64,000 bases of DNA from Burkholderiales bacterium (GTDB lineage Bacteria > Pseudomonadota > Gammaproteobacteria > Burkholderiales > WYBJ01), in contig JALHQN010000001.1 of the NCBI GenBank assembly GCA_022841915.1, positions 310,001-374,000 on the forward strand, given 5' to 3'. The translations under genes were made by a program, and so were the position numbers. The notes beneath the pieces were generated by a model that was not told the origin of the DNA, searched no databases, and saw nothing but the letters and a program-made list of their open reading frames with translations. This document shows, piece by piece, positions 49,491 to 58,797 of this stretch. Positions within the stretch are counted from its first letter, which is position 1, and every line of letters begins with the position of its first letter.

Positions 49491-50357
49491 TTACCGACCT
49501 AGATAAACCGCAGTGACTTGTTCGCGCTCGTGACCAAGTTCGCCGCTGACGACGAGCCGCGCTTCGCGATCGAGCGCTCGCTGCTCGGGGGTGAGCGCTT
49601 TCGAGGTCGGGCCGCCGGCGGCCGGCGCCTTCCAACCCGTGATCTCCAAATAGCGAGCTTGCGCATAGGCGTGCCGGTGACCATGGACGCGGTGGATGCC
49701 AGCGCCACTGCACTGGTGTTTGAACCGCTGCAGCTGATCGATGAAGCGAAGCTCCCGAGGGATCAGGCTGCCGCCCTGCGCGAGGCGTCGGGCTTCGTTC
49801 AGCACGTGCCGCTGCTCGGTTGTGCGGATCGGAATCTCGCGCTCCCGGCCGCCTTTGCACCAGCTCGCCTTGAGGACGAGCTTGTCGCCGCGGTCGGCCC
49901 AGCTCGGCTGGAGCTTGATCGATTCCGCACGCCGCAGCCCGAAGGCGGCCTGCAGCTTCAGTGAGACCGCTGTGTACGGATCGGTGATGCGGCCAAGCTC
50001 GGTCGGCGTCAGCGTGCGAGCCCTGCTGACACTGCTAACAAGCTGCCGGTCAGGGATGCCGTAGGTCTTGTTGCTTTCAGCGATGATGCCGGCCTTGCCG
50101 ATCTTCTCCGCCCACCATCGCAGCTGGACCATCCGGTTCTTGATCGTGCCCGGGTTGAGTCCCTCCGTCTGCCAGCGTTGTGACAGAGCGTCGACATGCT
50201 TGGGCTTGAGCCCGCCGGCCCGCAGATCCCGAAAGCCGGATTCGTGCAGTTGGGTGGCGGTGAGCTGCAGGATGCGCAGACGATCGGCCTGGGTCGCGTA
50301 GCTGCCATCTCGATTGCGGTAACACAGCTGCTTCAATTCGAAGTTCAGTGTCCTCAT
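49491..50357 (-). CDS. Second tyrosine recombinase (integrase-domain protein)
   Basis: 288 residues of the short phage-integrase type with a SAM-like N-terminal domain (about 20-90) and a catalytic domain: FGLRRAESIKLQPSW (first Arg), KGGREREIPI, HRVHGHRHAYAQARY (His/Arg box), and the C-terminal ELGHEREQVTAVYLGR with the Tyr. It is clearly different from the tRNA-adjacent integrase. Such proteins are common cargo of proteobacterial genomic islands. ATG at 50357; upstream region holds no convincing gene. Confidence 0.88.
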   Translation of the reverse strand: MRTLNFELKQLCYRNRDGSYATQADRLRILQLTATQLHESGFRDLRAGGLKPKHVDALSQRWQTEGLNPGTIKNRMVQLRWWAEKIGKAGIIAESNKTYGIPDRQLVSSVSRARTLTPTELGRITDPYTAVSLKLQAAFGLRRAESIKLQPSWADRGDKLVLKASWCKGGREREIPIRTTEQRHVLNEARRLAQGGSLIPRELRFIDQLQRFKHQCSGAGIHRVHGHRHAYAQARYLEITGWKAPAAGGPTSKALTPEQRALDREARLVVSGELGHEREQVTAVYLGR

Positions 50358-52221
50358 TGCGTTGCCTCGTTCGTTGCCGTCTCGCTGGGTGTGCGCACTG
50401 ACAGGTCAGTGTTGTTGTCCGCCTCGCCGGCGTTGAACCGGTCGAGAACCACGAGGGACAGCGGGCCACACCACGAGCCCGTTCGTGCAGAGGGGTAAGT
50501 CTTGCCAGCGCTGCACGCGCTTTGGATGGCACCGGGGGCGCGACGCAGAGCACCGCCACCCGCCGAAGACCTGTGTTCCCAGGCCCAAGGAGCGCCGAAC
50601 GGACGCAAGATCCCCAAACAGACGGGGATGGAACACCACGCGGCATTGCACCGCACATCACAGCAACGCCCCGAACGGGACGAGCGACAAGGCGACCGTT
50701 GAACGGTCGCATCACGACCACAGCAGGGGGAGCTTCGATAGAGCGCCGGAAAGGCGCTCATAGGCACGAACTCGCACAGGCTTCGATGTGCCGAAACATC
50801 ACGAAGCACTGCTGCGCAGATCGCGCGACATCACAAGAGCGGAAGGCGTCGGACGTACATGGACTGATGCGGACATCAGCACCACAACGCCGATCGACTT
50901 CCGCCTACGGGGGGGGGCTACTCGGCGAAACCGAGCGCCCGCCCTAGGCTCATCACCATCGAATCGCACAGCTCGCAGTAACACGAGCCTGTGCGCTATG
51001 CTCATCACTTAATCGCCAAACCCTTGGGGCCGCCGGCTCGCAGGCGATGTGGCCGACTTCTGGGCGGTGCGTAACGTGCACCATTCCGGGCTGACACAGC
51101 CAGCGAAATCACTGCGCCAAGCGTAGCACATCGATAGAACCGAGACATACCCTTATGGCATTCTCAATGTCCGACATGATCGGAGAAACTCAGTTCCAAG
51201 CTTTTCGAGAAAATCTTGTGATGCGCTGCACCAGCGTCATGTCGGAGAACGATGCACCAGGCATCGCTCGTCACTGAGGGCTCGTCACTCAGGATATTTG
51301 GGCCGGTCACTTGCGCCAGGACCACGAAAATCGAACGCCGGTGCAGCCTTGCGCGCATCGTCACTGGCAGCTGAAGCCGACCAGTCACGATGCGCGGTTG
51401 GCGCAAAATATCCGAATTGCAATGTTGGCACAGCGAGTCATGCCCGTCGAAGTAGCTGTTGGCGCACGGCACGCAAGGAGTGTTCGCGCTGCGGACAGCT
51501 CGACCCGTCTCGCCTGCTGCGTATGCACGGGCGACGTTGTGCTGCCCCCCCGGCAACTCCTAAGTGGTACGCTGCACGCAATTGCACGACGTGGTCAGCG
51601 CTCGGCTCACAATCCGAGTTTAAGAACGACGTTGTAAACGGCGTTTACAGGCGACCGTAATAGTTCCGAAGAGACCGGCGCCCGGTGTTCCGGGCAACCA
51701 CGAGCCTGCGCGAGCGATCGCATGGAGGCGCCACGGTACCGACGGTTTTCTGGGAGACGACGCATGTCGTCAGGGCACGCGGCAGCGCATCGCCGCGGAG
51801 CTTGAACTCGATGGGTGTCTGGCGCGATTCGTTCGCAGCCACACGCGAAGACCGGGACGCGATTCCACCGACTCGCACGCATACCACCGTATCGCGTCGT
51901 AACAAGCGAGGAGATCATGCGACCACTTGACTACGGCCGGCTAATGGGTGACCCCTTTTTTGTTTTCTAGGTCACGTGCCGCCCCAATGGCTATACCACG
52001 CTGGTCATTACACTCGCAGTCCGGACAAATGCCGCGTATCGACGCTGATGATCTGCATCGTGTCTGCCTCCAATTTGCACTCTTTGTCGACCGCCGTCCT
52101 AAGGCGGCGAAGCAGGCCGCTGGGAGACGACGGCTGCTCCTCCGCATTCTTGCCGGCCGTTGATCACCGGTAGATTGCATGAAGAGCCGGTGCGCAAGAG
52201 GACCATGCGCGCGTCCTCGGT
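50358..52221. other. About 1.9 kb without a confident gene
   Basis: Only short frames without family features. It contains three hairpins with short or GAAA-type loops (GCGACCGTT/AACGGTCGC at 50692-50710, GAGCGCC/GGCGCTC at 50741-50759, and CTCGG/CCGAG near 50931), a tandem 14-base repeat GCTCGTCACTSAGG (51266-51293), an inverted pair GGATATTT...AAATATCC (51292-51299 and 51406-51413), and a perfect palindrome TGTAAAC-GGC-GTTTACA at 51633-51649. A minus-strand frame at 51164-51556 has two CxxC pairs like a zinc ribbon but no other support. Probably degraded element DNA or a structured non-coding region. Confidence 0.5.
51633..51649. promoter_or_regulatory. Perfect palindrome, possible operator
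   Basis: TGTAAAC-GGC-GTTTACA, 7-bp arms and 3-base centre, in the gene-poor region. No gene starts next to it that I can support. Confidence 0.35.
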
Positions 52222-55200
52222 TTAGAAGGATGCACGCAAGCCCACCTCGATCGCCCGCCCGGCTTCTGGAGCGTAGTTGCGCAGGAAGGACACTGAGTTT
52301 CGGATCTTGTTGTCCAGCAGGTTACGTCCCTGCAAAAAAACGACCATCTCGAAAGGTCGCGCTTCCCAGCGATACTCGAAGAATGCGTTCAGTTGGTCGT
52401 AGCCCGCGGTTTCGGTCTCGTTCACACCCGGCCTGGTCTGCGCATCGGCTCGGGTGTGCCGTATGGAAGCCGTCCAGGTTTCGCCGATGAACGCCAACTC
52501 CAGTCCGTACCTTCGCGGAGGAAGCCGCGGCACGTCGGAGCCGTCGTCGAGGCGCGCACGCAGGTAATCCATGAACGGCTTGATCTCGAGCAATCCGAAC
52601 GGCACGTCCAACCTCATCACGAGTTGGGCCTCGAACCCCTTGAAACGCGCATCATCCTGCTCGTAGCGCTGCACCGGCAGGCACTCATCCAAGCGCACAC
52701 ACCGGACACGGATCTGGCCCACGTCCGGATCGTAGAACAGCCCGGCATTGCGCTGATAGATGTAGTCCCTGATGCGATAGTCGAACACGTTGACTTTGCC
52801 CGCGTACCTGCCGCGGTCGACGCTGAAGCCCAGGTCCGCGCCCTCGACGGTTTCCGTATTCAGCCGATTGTTGCCGACGTCGAACGTGCGGGTCGCCAAG
52901 TGAGGCCCGAGTGCATACAACTCCTGCACGTCGGGATTGCGCTGGGCCCGCGAGAGCGTCAGCGTGGCACTGGATCGCGCTGCGAACTGTAGGCTTGCTA
53001 TAGCCGAGTAGCTCCTGCTTGTGTGCTCTGTATCGGGTAGGACGACGGAGGTGCCGAACACGGTACGCTGCGGCTCCGGTCGCATCCGCTGATGCTCGCT
53101 GCGCGCACCGAGCTCGAACGAAAACGGGTCGAGGTTCAAGCGCTGCGTCAGGTAGCCGGCATGAGAACGAATCGCCGATTCGGGCACGAACGCCTCGGCC
53201 CCGAGCGCGGAGAAGTCGCGCTTGATCAACTGGCCCCCGAGAGTACCGGAAAGGTTCTTGCCCAGCCGATGGCTCAGCTCGGCACGTCCTTCCCAGACCT
53301 GGTTTCGAAAAGTAGTCTGGACGACGTTGTTGTCTATTTCCGCGTGCTCGTAATCGACGTGGGCAGCGCGCAGCTCGAACCGCTCGATCGGCCCGTCGAA
53401 GCGAAACGCGCCCTTGACGTCCTGACGCTGCTGCTTCATGTCGATCCGAACCGCATCCGCTCCTGGCGGTGCTCCGGGCACATGGCTGTGCGAATGCGCG
53501 CCCGGTGGAATCCCATAGTTGTTCCGCAGTTCGCCAACCGCGAAACCAAGCATGCTACGATCGTCGAGCAGCGATGCCCCTACGTTGATGCCATGGCTGC
53601 GCGCATCCGTATTGGCGACGTAACCGCACGTATTGCTCGCGTTGAACAACCCGAACTGGCGGACGATAGCCGCCTCGTCGATGGCACACCCAGGGATGAC
53701 TGTGTCATTTCGGCTGCGGCGGAAGCCGTCGACATGCAACGCGACCAGTCCTCTTCCGGTGTCGAGCTTGAATGCCTGCGCTCTCTCGTTTGCGTTGCTG
53801 TTGATGCGAACTTCGGCTGCTCCCGATACACCATTCTTGGGTATGCGCTCCGGTATGCGGCCGTCGATGACTTCCACCGCGCCGCCGATGGCTGCCCCCC
53901 CGTAGCGAATCGTTGCCGGGCCGCGCATGACACGCACCTCTTCGGCGAGCAAGGGCTCGAGCGTAATCGCGTGATCCGGACTGACGCTGGAGGCATCGTG
54001 CGATCCAAGGCCGTCGAGCAGGATACGCACGCGCGGCCCCGTGAAGCCGCGGATCACCGGCAAGCCGACGCTGGGTCCGAAAGAGGCGTTGGCGACTCCC
54101 AATTCGTCTTGCAAGGTCGCGCCGAGCGTCGAACCTTTCTTCTGCCGCAGCTCCTCGCCCTGCAGACGGGTTTCGGGACGTGCATTCGAGTCGGCAGACC
54201 CCTCGCGCTTGACCTCCACCTTGACTTCCGGCAGCTCGACCGGTTCGCTCGCTGCAATGAGCACCGCCGCGCCTTTCTTCTGCTGTAACTGTTCGCCGCG
54301 CAAGCGGATGTCCGGACGAGGATCCGAGTTGACCGAGCCTTGGCGCTTGGCTTCAGGCTCGACCGCAAGCAGTTTGACGGGTTCGCTCGCTGCAACGAGC
54401 AACGTCGTCCCCTGCTTCTGCCGCGACGTTTCGCCCTGCAGACCAGTTTCGGGACGCGCACCCGAGTCAGCGGGGACCTCGCGCGCGCCTTTGACCGTGA
54501 CCACAGGCGACGCGACGGGCGCGCTCGCTTCAGCAAGCAAAGCCGACGCCCCGTGCGAATGCGGCCGGAGACCCCAGAAAGTCGAGACTTTCTCCGTTCC
54601 GACATGCTCCCATTCATACCGTAGGCCCATCCCGATCGAGTAGAGCTTCTGGGCCGAGTTGAACTCGCTCGCAACGTTCGCATAGAGTTGCAGCCCGCGA
54701 GAGGCGCGGACACTCAGGCCGAGACCGATGATCGCGCTATCGCGCGGCACGTCGACGTTCGGGACCGAGAAAGTCGGGCTGTTGGGGTCCCCTGCGAACC
54801 TGGCGCTCAGGCTGCCCTGCGAGGCGAACTCGTGAGCCCACGCTATGCGGGCTTCCAGCGTGCCTTGCATGCCACCGCGGCTCAAGTCCCGCGCAGCCTT
54901 GATACCCAGGGTCGAGCGCAAGAAGTTCATCGTCCGCCCAGGCACGGCGAGATTCAGCGCCCCGGCGCCCGATTCCGTGTAAGCGTCGTCGCGCTGGTGC
55001 GACCATTGCAGGGAAGCGCCCGGCTCCAGGCGCGTCGTATCGCCAAAGGTATAGCCCGCTTCGATATGCGCTGTAGCAATCGTTCCGCCGTACGACGCAG
55101 ATGCGGTTCGCCGCAATGTCCCGATGGTCACCGCGCGAGTCGCCTCCGTGGAGGTATCGGCGAGGCCCGCCAACGCGTCGATCCGCAGCGCACCGGTGCG

Positions 55201-58200
55201 GTAGCGGCCATACAAGGCGAGCTGGCGCATCTCTGCGTCGACGCGGCTCCCCGGTACGTCCTGCTTAATCTCGGGCTTCGAATAGGCGGCGAGCCCTCCG
55301 AATCGCATTTGCTCATTGATGCGCCGGTCATACCCGGCGATGACTCCAGAGAAGTCGAATCTTGCGAGACCGGCTCCCGGCGTCCCGTCCGCTCGGCCGC
55401 GTCCGCCGTAGCCACGAAGCCACAACCCGTCTCGCGGCTCCGGCTCGCCGCTCGCCATGCCGGCCCCCGCGAACGAGTGCGCATAGGCGGGATTGGCGTC
55501 CGACGCGATCCAGGGATCGAGCGATCCGAAGCCGGCAAGTGCCATGTTGCCCGCTCGCCCGCCCGCCCCACCATCGGCGGCGCCGAGCCGCGCGACGACC
55601 TGCTGCCAGAGCGCACGCTGACTGGACTGCTGTGCCGTCTCGATCGACGCGCGTCCGACCCCGCCGATCGAATCGAAAGCTGCCCGTGCACCTTCCGGAG
55701 TAAGCCCGTCCACCGCGCCGATCACCGTTCGAGCATCCGGGGAGTTGAGCCTGGAGAGCGCACCGAGCGCGGTCGCCACGCCCGCCTGCGCGGGAGTACG
55801 GGCGACCGATTGATAGGACGCGTCGGTTCGCTCGAGCGTGAGATAGACGTGTCGCGGATCGTAGTGCAGCGTCGGACGGAGAAACGCGAGATTGCTGTTC
55901 GCGTTGTCGAAGCGACCGCTGATCTCCTCCGTCGCCGAGAGGACGATATGGCGCCCCTTCAGCGGATACTCGCCATCTCGCGCGACGACCTCCAATGCCG
56001 CTCCGTCGACAGTGGCGCTACGCACGGCGAGATGGTCTGCGCCGGCGGACGGGTCCGCATTCACCCTGAAGGTCGAGCCGGGGGCGAGATCGAGGTGACC
56101 TGCGATCGTGCCCGATCCCGCAAACGAAGCACCGCTCACCACGCGCACCGAACTCGCCAGCGAGCCTCGGAACGCGAGCATACCTCCTGCGACCGTCGTT
56201 GGCCCCGAGTACGTTTGCTGGCCGGTCAACTGCAGCGTGCCGGCGCCGATCTTGTCGAGCGATCCGGGCCCCGTGATGTTGCCGTTGATGGCAAACGTGG
56301 TATTCGCACCGGTATCGAGCACCGCACCGGTGTCGCCGAGGGCAATACTGCGCGCGGTGGCAATGTCGGCAATCGTACGCAGCGTGCCGCCGTTGATGAT
56401 GACGCTGCCACCCTCGGCGCCGAGGTTTCGATCGTCGGCGATGGTGAGCGGACCGCTTAGCCGGGTGCCGCCCGAGTAGGAATTGATTCCCGAGAGGGTC
56501 AGGTTGCCCGGCCCACTCTTGAGCAGCATGCCGGTTCCGCTGACGGTACCGGCAAAGGTGCCGTCAGCCGCCTGATCGAAAGCGAGGCCGCCGTTGTTGA
56601 CGATCGTGCCCTGTATGCTGAGGTGATCGCCGATCAGCATACCTTCCTCGATCACGGTTCCGCCGGTATACGTGTTGGTGCCTCCGAGCCGCAACGCGCC
56701 GTCGCCGCGCTTGACGAGACGCCCGCTTCCCGAAATGGTGCCGCCGTAGGTCTCCAGCGGAGACAGGGCAAGCGATTCCGAGATGACGAGAGTTCCCTCG
56801 TTGACGACCTGCGAGCCGAGGCTCCGCGCGCGAGCGATCAACGTGCCCTCGGCGATTCTGGTCGTACCGGCGTGCCCGGTGGCACCGGTGAGATCGAGCG
56901 TACCGGTGCCGACCTTGCTGAAAAGACCCGTGCCCTCGATCGCGCCGGCAAAGGTCGTGCTGCTCTGATCGGAGCCCACGGTGAGCCCGTTGGCGCCGAG
57001 CCGGATCGCGCCGACGCCGCCGATGGAACCGGCACTGCGCGCACCGTCCGCCGCACTCAAGTCGAACACCGCGCCGCCCTCGATACGCAGCGGCCCGTTC
57101 GGGTAGAGATTGCCGGCGCTGACCAATGCCAACGTGCCGCCCGTGATGGTCGTACCCCCGGTATAGGTGTTGATGTTGGTAAGCGACAAGACGGCGTTGC
57201 CCGATTTGCGCATGGCTCCTGTGCCGCTCAGGACGTGTCCATACGTTGCATCGACCGCCTGCGCGAACTCTACGGTGCCGTGGTTCGTAATCGCCGTCTG
57301 CAGCGACACGGCCGCCCCCCTGAGCGTTCCCTGACTCACCAGCGGTGCGACGACCCAGGTATTGGGTCCGGTCAGCGTGAGGATTCCTTCGCCGGTCTTC
57401 TCCAGGCGTGACGTCGCCGTGACCACTCCCGAGATGCCGAGATCGAAGCCGCTGGTGTCGATTGCTGCAGCGTCGGGACCGATGTTGAAGTTGCGCCCAG
57501 TCGTGAAGGAATTCGTGGCCTGAAGGGTCAACAGACCAAGGCTCACGGGAGAGCCGAGGGGCGCCAGTTCGCTGTCTGAGCCCGCCGTGAAGCGAGGAAA
57601 CAGGGGGAACACGACTACCGGGGGCGGCGGGGTCGGCACCACGGGCCCCGGCGGGCTGCTCGGCGCATCGATGCGTGAAAGAAAGGCGGACTGGTAGTCG
57701 GCCGTGTTCAATCCGTTGTTGAAAAGAACGTAGAACGGTGCAGAGTCCCTGTACTTTCCGGTCAGGTCGAAAAGTTGCAGGCCAAGCAGGTACGCGCCGA
57801 CCGGTTGGGTTCCCGCACCACCGGCCGACTCGATGAACCAGTTCAGGTGGGTATGCAACGAGCCGTCCGGATATGCTTGGTCGACCAGCTTGGTCGCCGG
57901 CCCGACGACGCCGGTGCCCGTGATCAGGGTCGGGGTCGAGTAATACTGGTACAGGAGCAGTGCTGCCGGGTCGTTGAATACGAGCGCGTTGATCGCGACT
58001 TCCGAAGGTACCGTGCCTTCGATCCGCACCGACGTCCCGGTTGCGGCAGCCCCCCAGCTCCGGCTTTGCGGCGTCCAGTGCAGCAGCGTTTCGAGCGGGC
58101 GGTAGAAGAGACGCTCGCCCGACAGCAGCGTCCCGGGAAATGCTTGAAACCCCGGGTCGTCGGTCGAGTACGGTCCGCCCGGCAGGTCACGGAAGTTGGC

Positions 58201-58419
58201 CGGCCAGATGGGCCGACCCGTCGCGGAGTCGATCGGGGACCTGCCTTGGATAAGAAGGTTCTGGTCGCCGAAGAAGCGCACACCGAGCGGACTGCCGAGA
58301 ACCGGCCCACCCGGCGTAAAAACCTCGACGTCGAAGTGCAGGCTCTGCCCGCGAGATGCCGTGCATAACGCGAAGGTCGCGGAGCACACCAGATATCCGA
58401 TCCTTCTCACGAACCGCAT
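52222..58419 (-). CDS. Autotransporter fused to ZnuD-like TonB-dependent receptor
   Basis: 2,065 residues in one frame. Start at 58419 (AAGGCGAGG upstream) gives a signal peptide ending CTASRGQS. Order: a secreted domain at 26-255 (GERLFYRPLETLLHW, HTHLNWFIES, APFYVLFNNGLNTADY) shared with the divergent PEP-CTERM gene; a proline linker; an autotransporter passenger with repeated GGTTITGG-type beta-helix units (about 300-900); an autotransporter barrel at about 990-1268 ending MGLRYEW; three tandem 46-residue repeats of a TonB-box/plug-start segment (about 1290-1430); then plug (VGLPVIRGFTGPRVRIL, VMRGPATIRYGGAAIGG) and a 22-strand-type barrel ending AIEVGLRASF. The receptor part is very like zinc receptor ZnuD, including a His-rich loop (GAHSHSHVPG, near residue 1643). 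Two outer-membrane barrels in one chain are highly unusual. Confidence 0.9.
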   Translation of the reverse strand: MRFVRRIGYLVCSATFALCTASRGQSLHFDVEVFTPGGPVLGSPLGVRFFGDQNLLIQGRSPIDSATGRPIWPANFRDLPGGPYSTDDPGFQAFPGTLLSGERLFYRPLETLLHWTPQSRSWGAAATGTSVRIEGTVPSEVAINALVFNDPAALLLYQYYSTPTLITGTGVVGPATKLVDQAYPDGSLHTHLNWFIESAGGAGTQPVGAYLLGLQLFDLTGKYRDSAPFYVLFNNGLNTADYQSAFLSRIDAPSSPPGPVVPTPPPPVVVFPLFPRFTAGSDSELAPLGSPVSLGLLTLQATNSFTTGRNFNIGPDAAAIDTSGFDLGISGVVTATSRLEKTGEGILTLTGPNTWVVAPLVSQGTLRGAAVSLQTAITNHGTVEFAQAVDATYGHVLSGTGAMRKSGNAVLSLTNINTYTGGTTITGGTLALVSAGNLYPNGPLRIEGGAVFDLSAADGARSAGSIGGVGAIRLGANGLTVGSDQSSTTFAGAIEGTGLFSKVGTGTLDLTGATGHAGTTRIAEGTLIARARSLGSQVVNEGTLVISESLALSPLETYGGTISGSGRLVKRGDGALRLGGTNTYTGGTVIEEGMLIGDHLSIQGTIVNNGGLAFDQAADGTFAGTVSGTGMLLKSGPGNLTLSGINSYSGGTRLSGPLTIADDRNLGAEGGSVIINGGTLRTIADIATARSIALGDTGAVLDTGANTTFAINGNITGPGSLDKIGAGTLQLTGQQTYSGPTTVAGGMLAFRGSLASSVRVVSGASFAGSGTIAGHLDLAPGSTFRVNADPSAGADHLAVRSATVDGAALEVVARDGEYPLKGRHIVLSATEEISGRFDNANSNLAFLRPTLHYDPRHVYLTLERTDASYQSVARTPAQAGVATALGALSRLNSPDARTVIGAVDGLTPEGARAAFDSIGGVGRASIETAQQSSQRALWQQVVARLGAADGGAGGRAGNMALAGFGSLDPWIASDANPAYAHSFAGAGMASGEPEPRDGLWLRGYGGRGRADGTPGAGLARFDFSGVIAGYDRRINEQMRFGGLAAYSKPEIKQDVPGSRVDAEMRQLALYGRYRTGALRIDALAGLADTSTEATRAVTIGTLRRTASASYGGTIATAHIEAGYTFGDTTRLEPGASLQWSHQRDDAYTESGAGALNLAVPGRTMNFLRSTLGIKAARDLSRGGMQGTLEARIAWAHEFASQGSLSARFAGDPNSPTFSVPNVDVPRDSAIIGLGLSVRASRGLQLYANVASEFNSAQKLYSIGMGLRYEWEHVGTEKVSTFWGLRPHSHGASALLAEASAPVASPVVTVKGAREVPADSGARPETGLQGETSRQKQGTTLLVAASEPVKLLAVEPEAKRQGSVNSDPRPDIRLRGEQLQQKKGAAVLIAASEPVELPEVKVEVKREGSADSNARPETRLQGEELRQKKGSTLGATLQDELGVANASFGPSVGLPVIRGFTGPRVRILLDGLGSHDASSVSPDHAITLEPLLAEEVRVMRGPATIRYGGAAIGGAVEVIDGRIPERIPKNGVSGAAEVRINSNANERAQAFKLDTGRGLVALHVDGFRRSRNDTVIPGCAIDEAAIVRQFGLFNASNTCGYVANTDARSHGINVGASLLDDRSMLGFAVGELRNNYGIPPGAHSHSHVPGAPPGADAVRIDMKQQRQDVKGAFRFDGPIERFELRAAHVDYEHAEIDNNVVQTTFRNQVWEGRAELSHRLGKNLSGTLGGQLIKRDFSALGAEAFVPESAIRSHAGYLTQRLNLDPFSFELGARSEHQRMRPEPQRTVFGTSVVLPDTEHTSRSYSAIASLQFAARSSATLTLSRAQRNPDVQELYALGPHLATRTFDVGNNRLNTETVEGADLGFSVDRGRYAGKVNVFDYRIRDYIYQRNAGLFYDPDVGQIRVRCVRLDECLPVQRYEQDDARFKGFEAQLVMRLDVPFGLLEIKPFMDYLRARLDDGSDVPRLPPRRYGLELAFIGETWTASIRHTRADAQTRPGVNETETAGYDQLNAFFEYRWEARPFEMVVFLQGRNLLDNKIRNSVSFLRNYAPEAGRAIEVGLRASF
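54130..54546 (-). repeat. Three tandem copies of the TonB-box/plug-start segment
   Basis: Protein units of about 46 residues, each with AASEPV-like start, a TonB-box-like VxV stretch (VVTVKG, VEPEAK, VKVEVK), RPE/RPD, and LQGExLxQKKG. Only the third is joined to the real plug domain. The DNA copies are diverged, so the duplication is not recent. Confidence 0.85.
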
Positions 58420-58797
58420 ACAGCCTCGCCTTGGCCCGCTTTGAAGGCGCTTCGGTGCGCAAAGTCGCGGGCTCGACCATTGGGAATTCAACGAGATCCG
58501 GATCCGCGACCACAGGGAGGGCTCGCGCCGAGGCCTTGGAGGGACACGATGCGCGGCGTTGTCACGACGCTTCTTGCGACCAGCGCCTAGTGTAAGTATG
58601 TTGCAACAGCAGGCGGTCAGGCTCATCCCTCGAACCGGATGGTCATCGATGCAGAGATCTCATCTCCGGGCCTTGCAGTGTAGCGGGCTCGACTATATGA
58701 TGCAACTGCGATGCATTTGAGGCATTGCCCAGTTCCTCGCAGGCCGGTCGCATCACGGTTCGCGGTGTTCCCCACGATTGTCAGGAGAAGGCCAGTC
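58420..58797. promoter_or_regulatory. Divergent control region of the zinc-type genes
   Basis: 378 bases without a gene. Perfect palindrome TGTTGCAACA at 58599-58608, resembling the core of proteobacterial Zur sites, and an inverted pair ATGCA-N7-TGCAT at 58700-58716; the word GATGCA occurs three times (58648, 58699, 58710). Both genes start here, so these are candidate operators for a shared regulator. Confidence 0.45.

Larger units (their letters stand above)
47432..50357. mobile_element. Integrated element attached to tRNA-Lys (left part)
   Basis: Integrase, excisionase-like gene, replication-like HTH gene with iteron-type repeats, and a second tyrosine recombinase, all on the minus strand and reading toward the tRNA. 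I could not find a second copy of the tRNA 3' end inside the window, so the right boundary is unknown; it may lie beyond 64,000 and include the zinc and restriction genes. Confidence 0.65.

Noticed and set aside
50354-50809. 151-codon minus-strand frame upstream of the second recombinase
   Set aside because: Cys/Arg/Ser-rich composition and overlap with strong hairpins argue for non-coding DNA.
51164-51556. Small zinc-ribbon protein on the minus strand
   Set aside because: Two CxxC pairs are present, but the rest of the frame lacks any family pattern, start site or neighbour support.
51941-52180. Transposase fragment on the minus strand
   Set aside because: A Cys-rich patch looked transposase-like but no real transposase motif could be read in any frame.
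47400-52221. Right attachment site as a repeat of the tRNA-Lys 3' end
   Set aside because: I scanned for the T-arm and acceptor sequence downstream of the integrase and found no second copy; boundary left open.
52393-57411. Several plus-strand frames opposite the giant receptor gene
   Set aside because: Arg/Ala-rich shadows of a frame with full domain content on the other strand.
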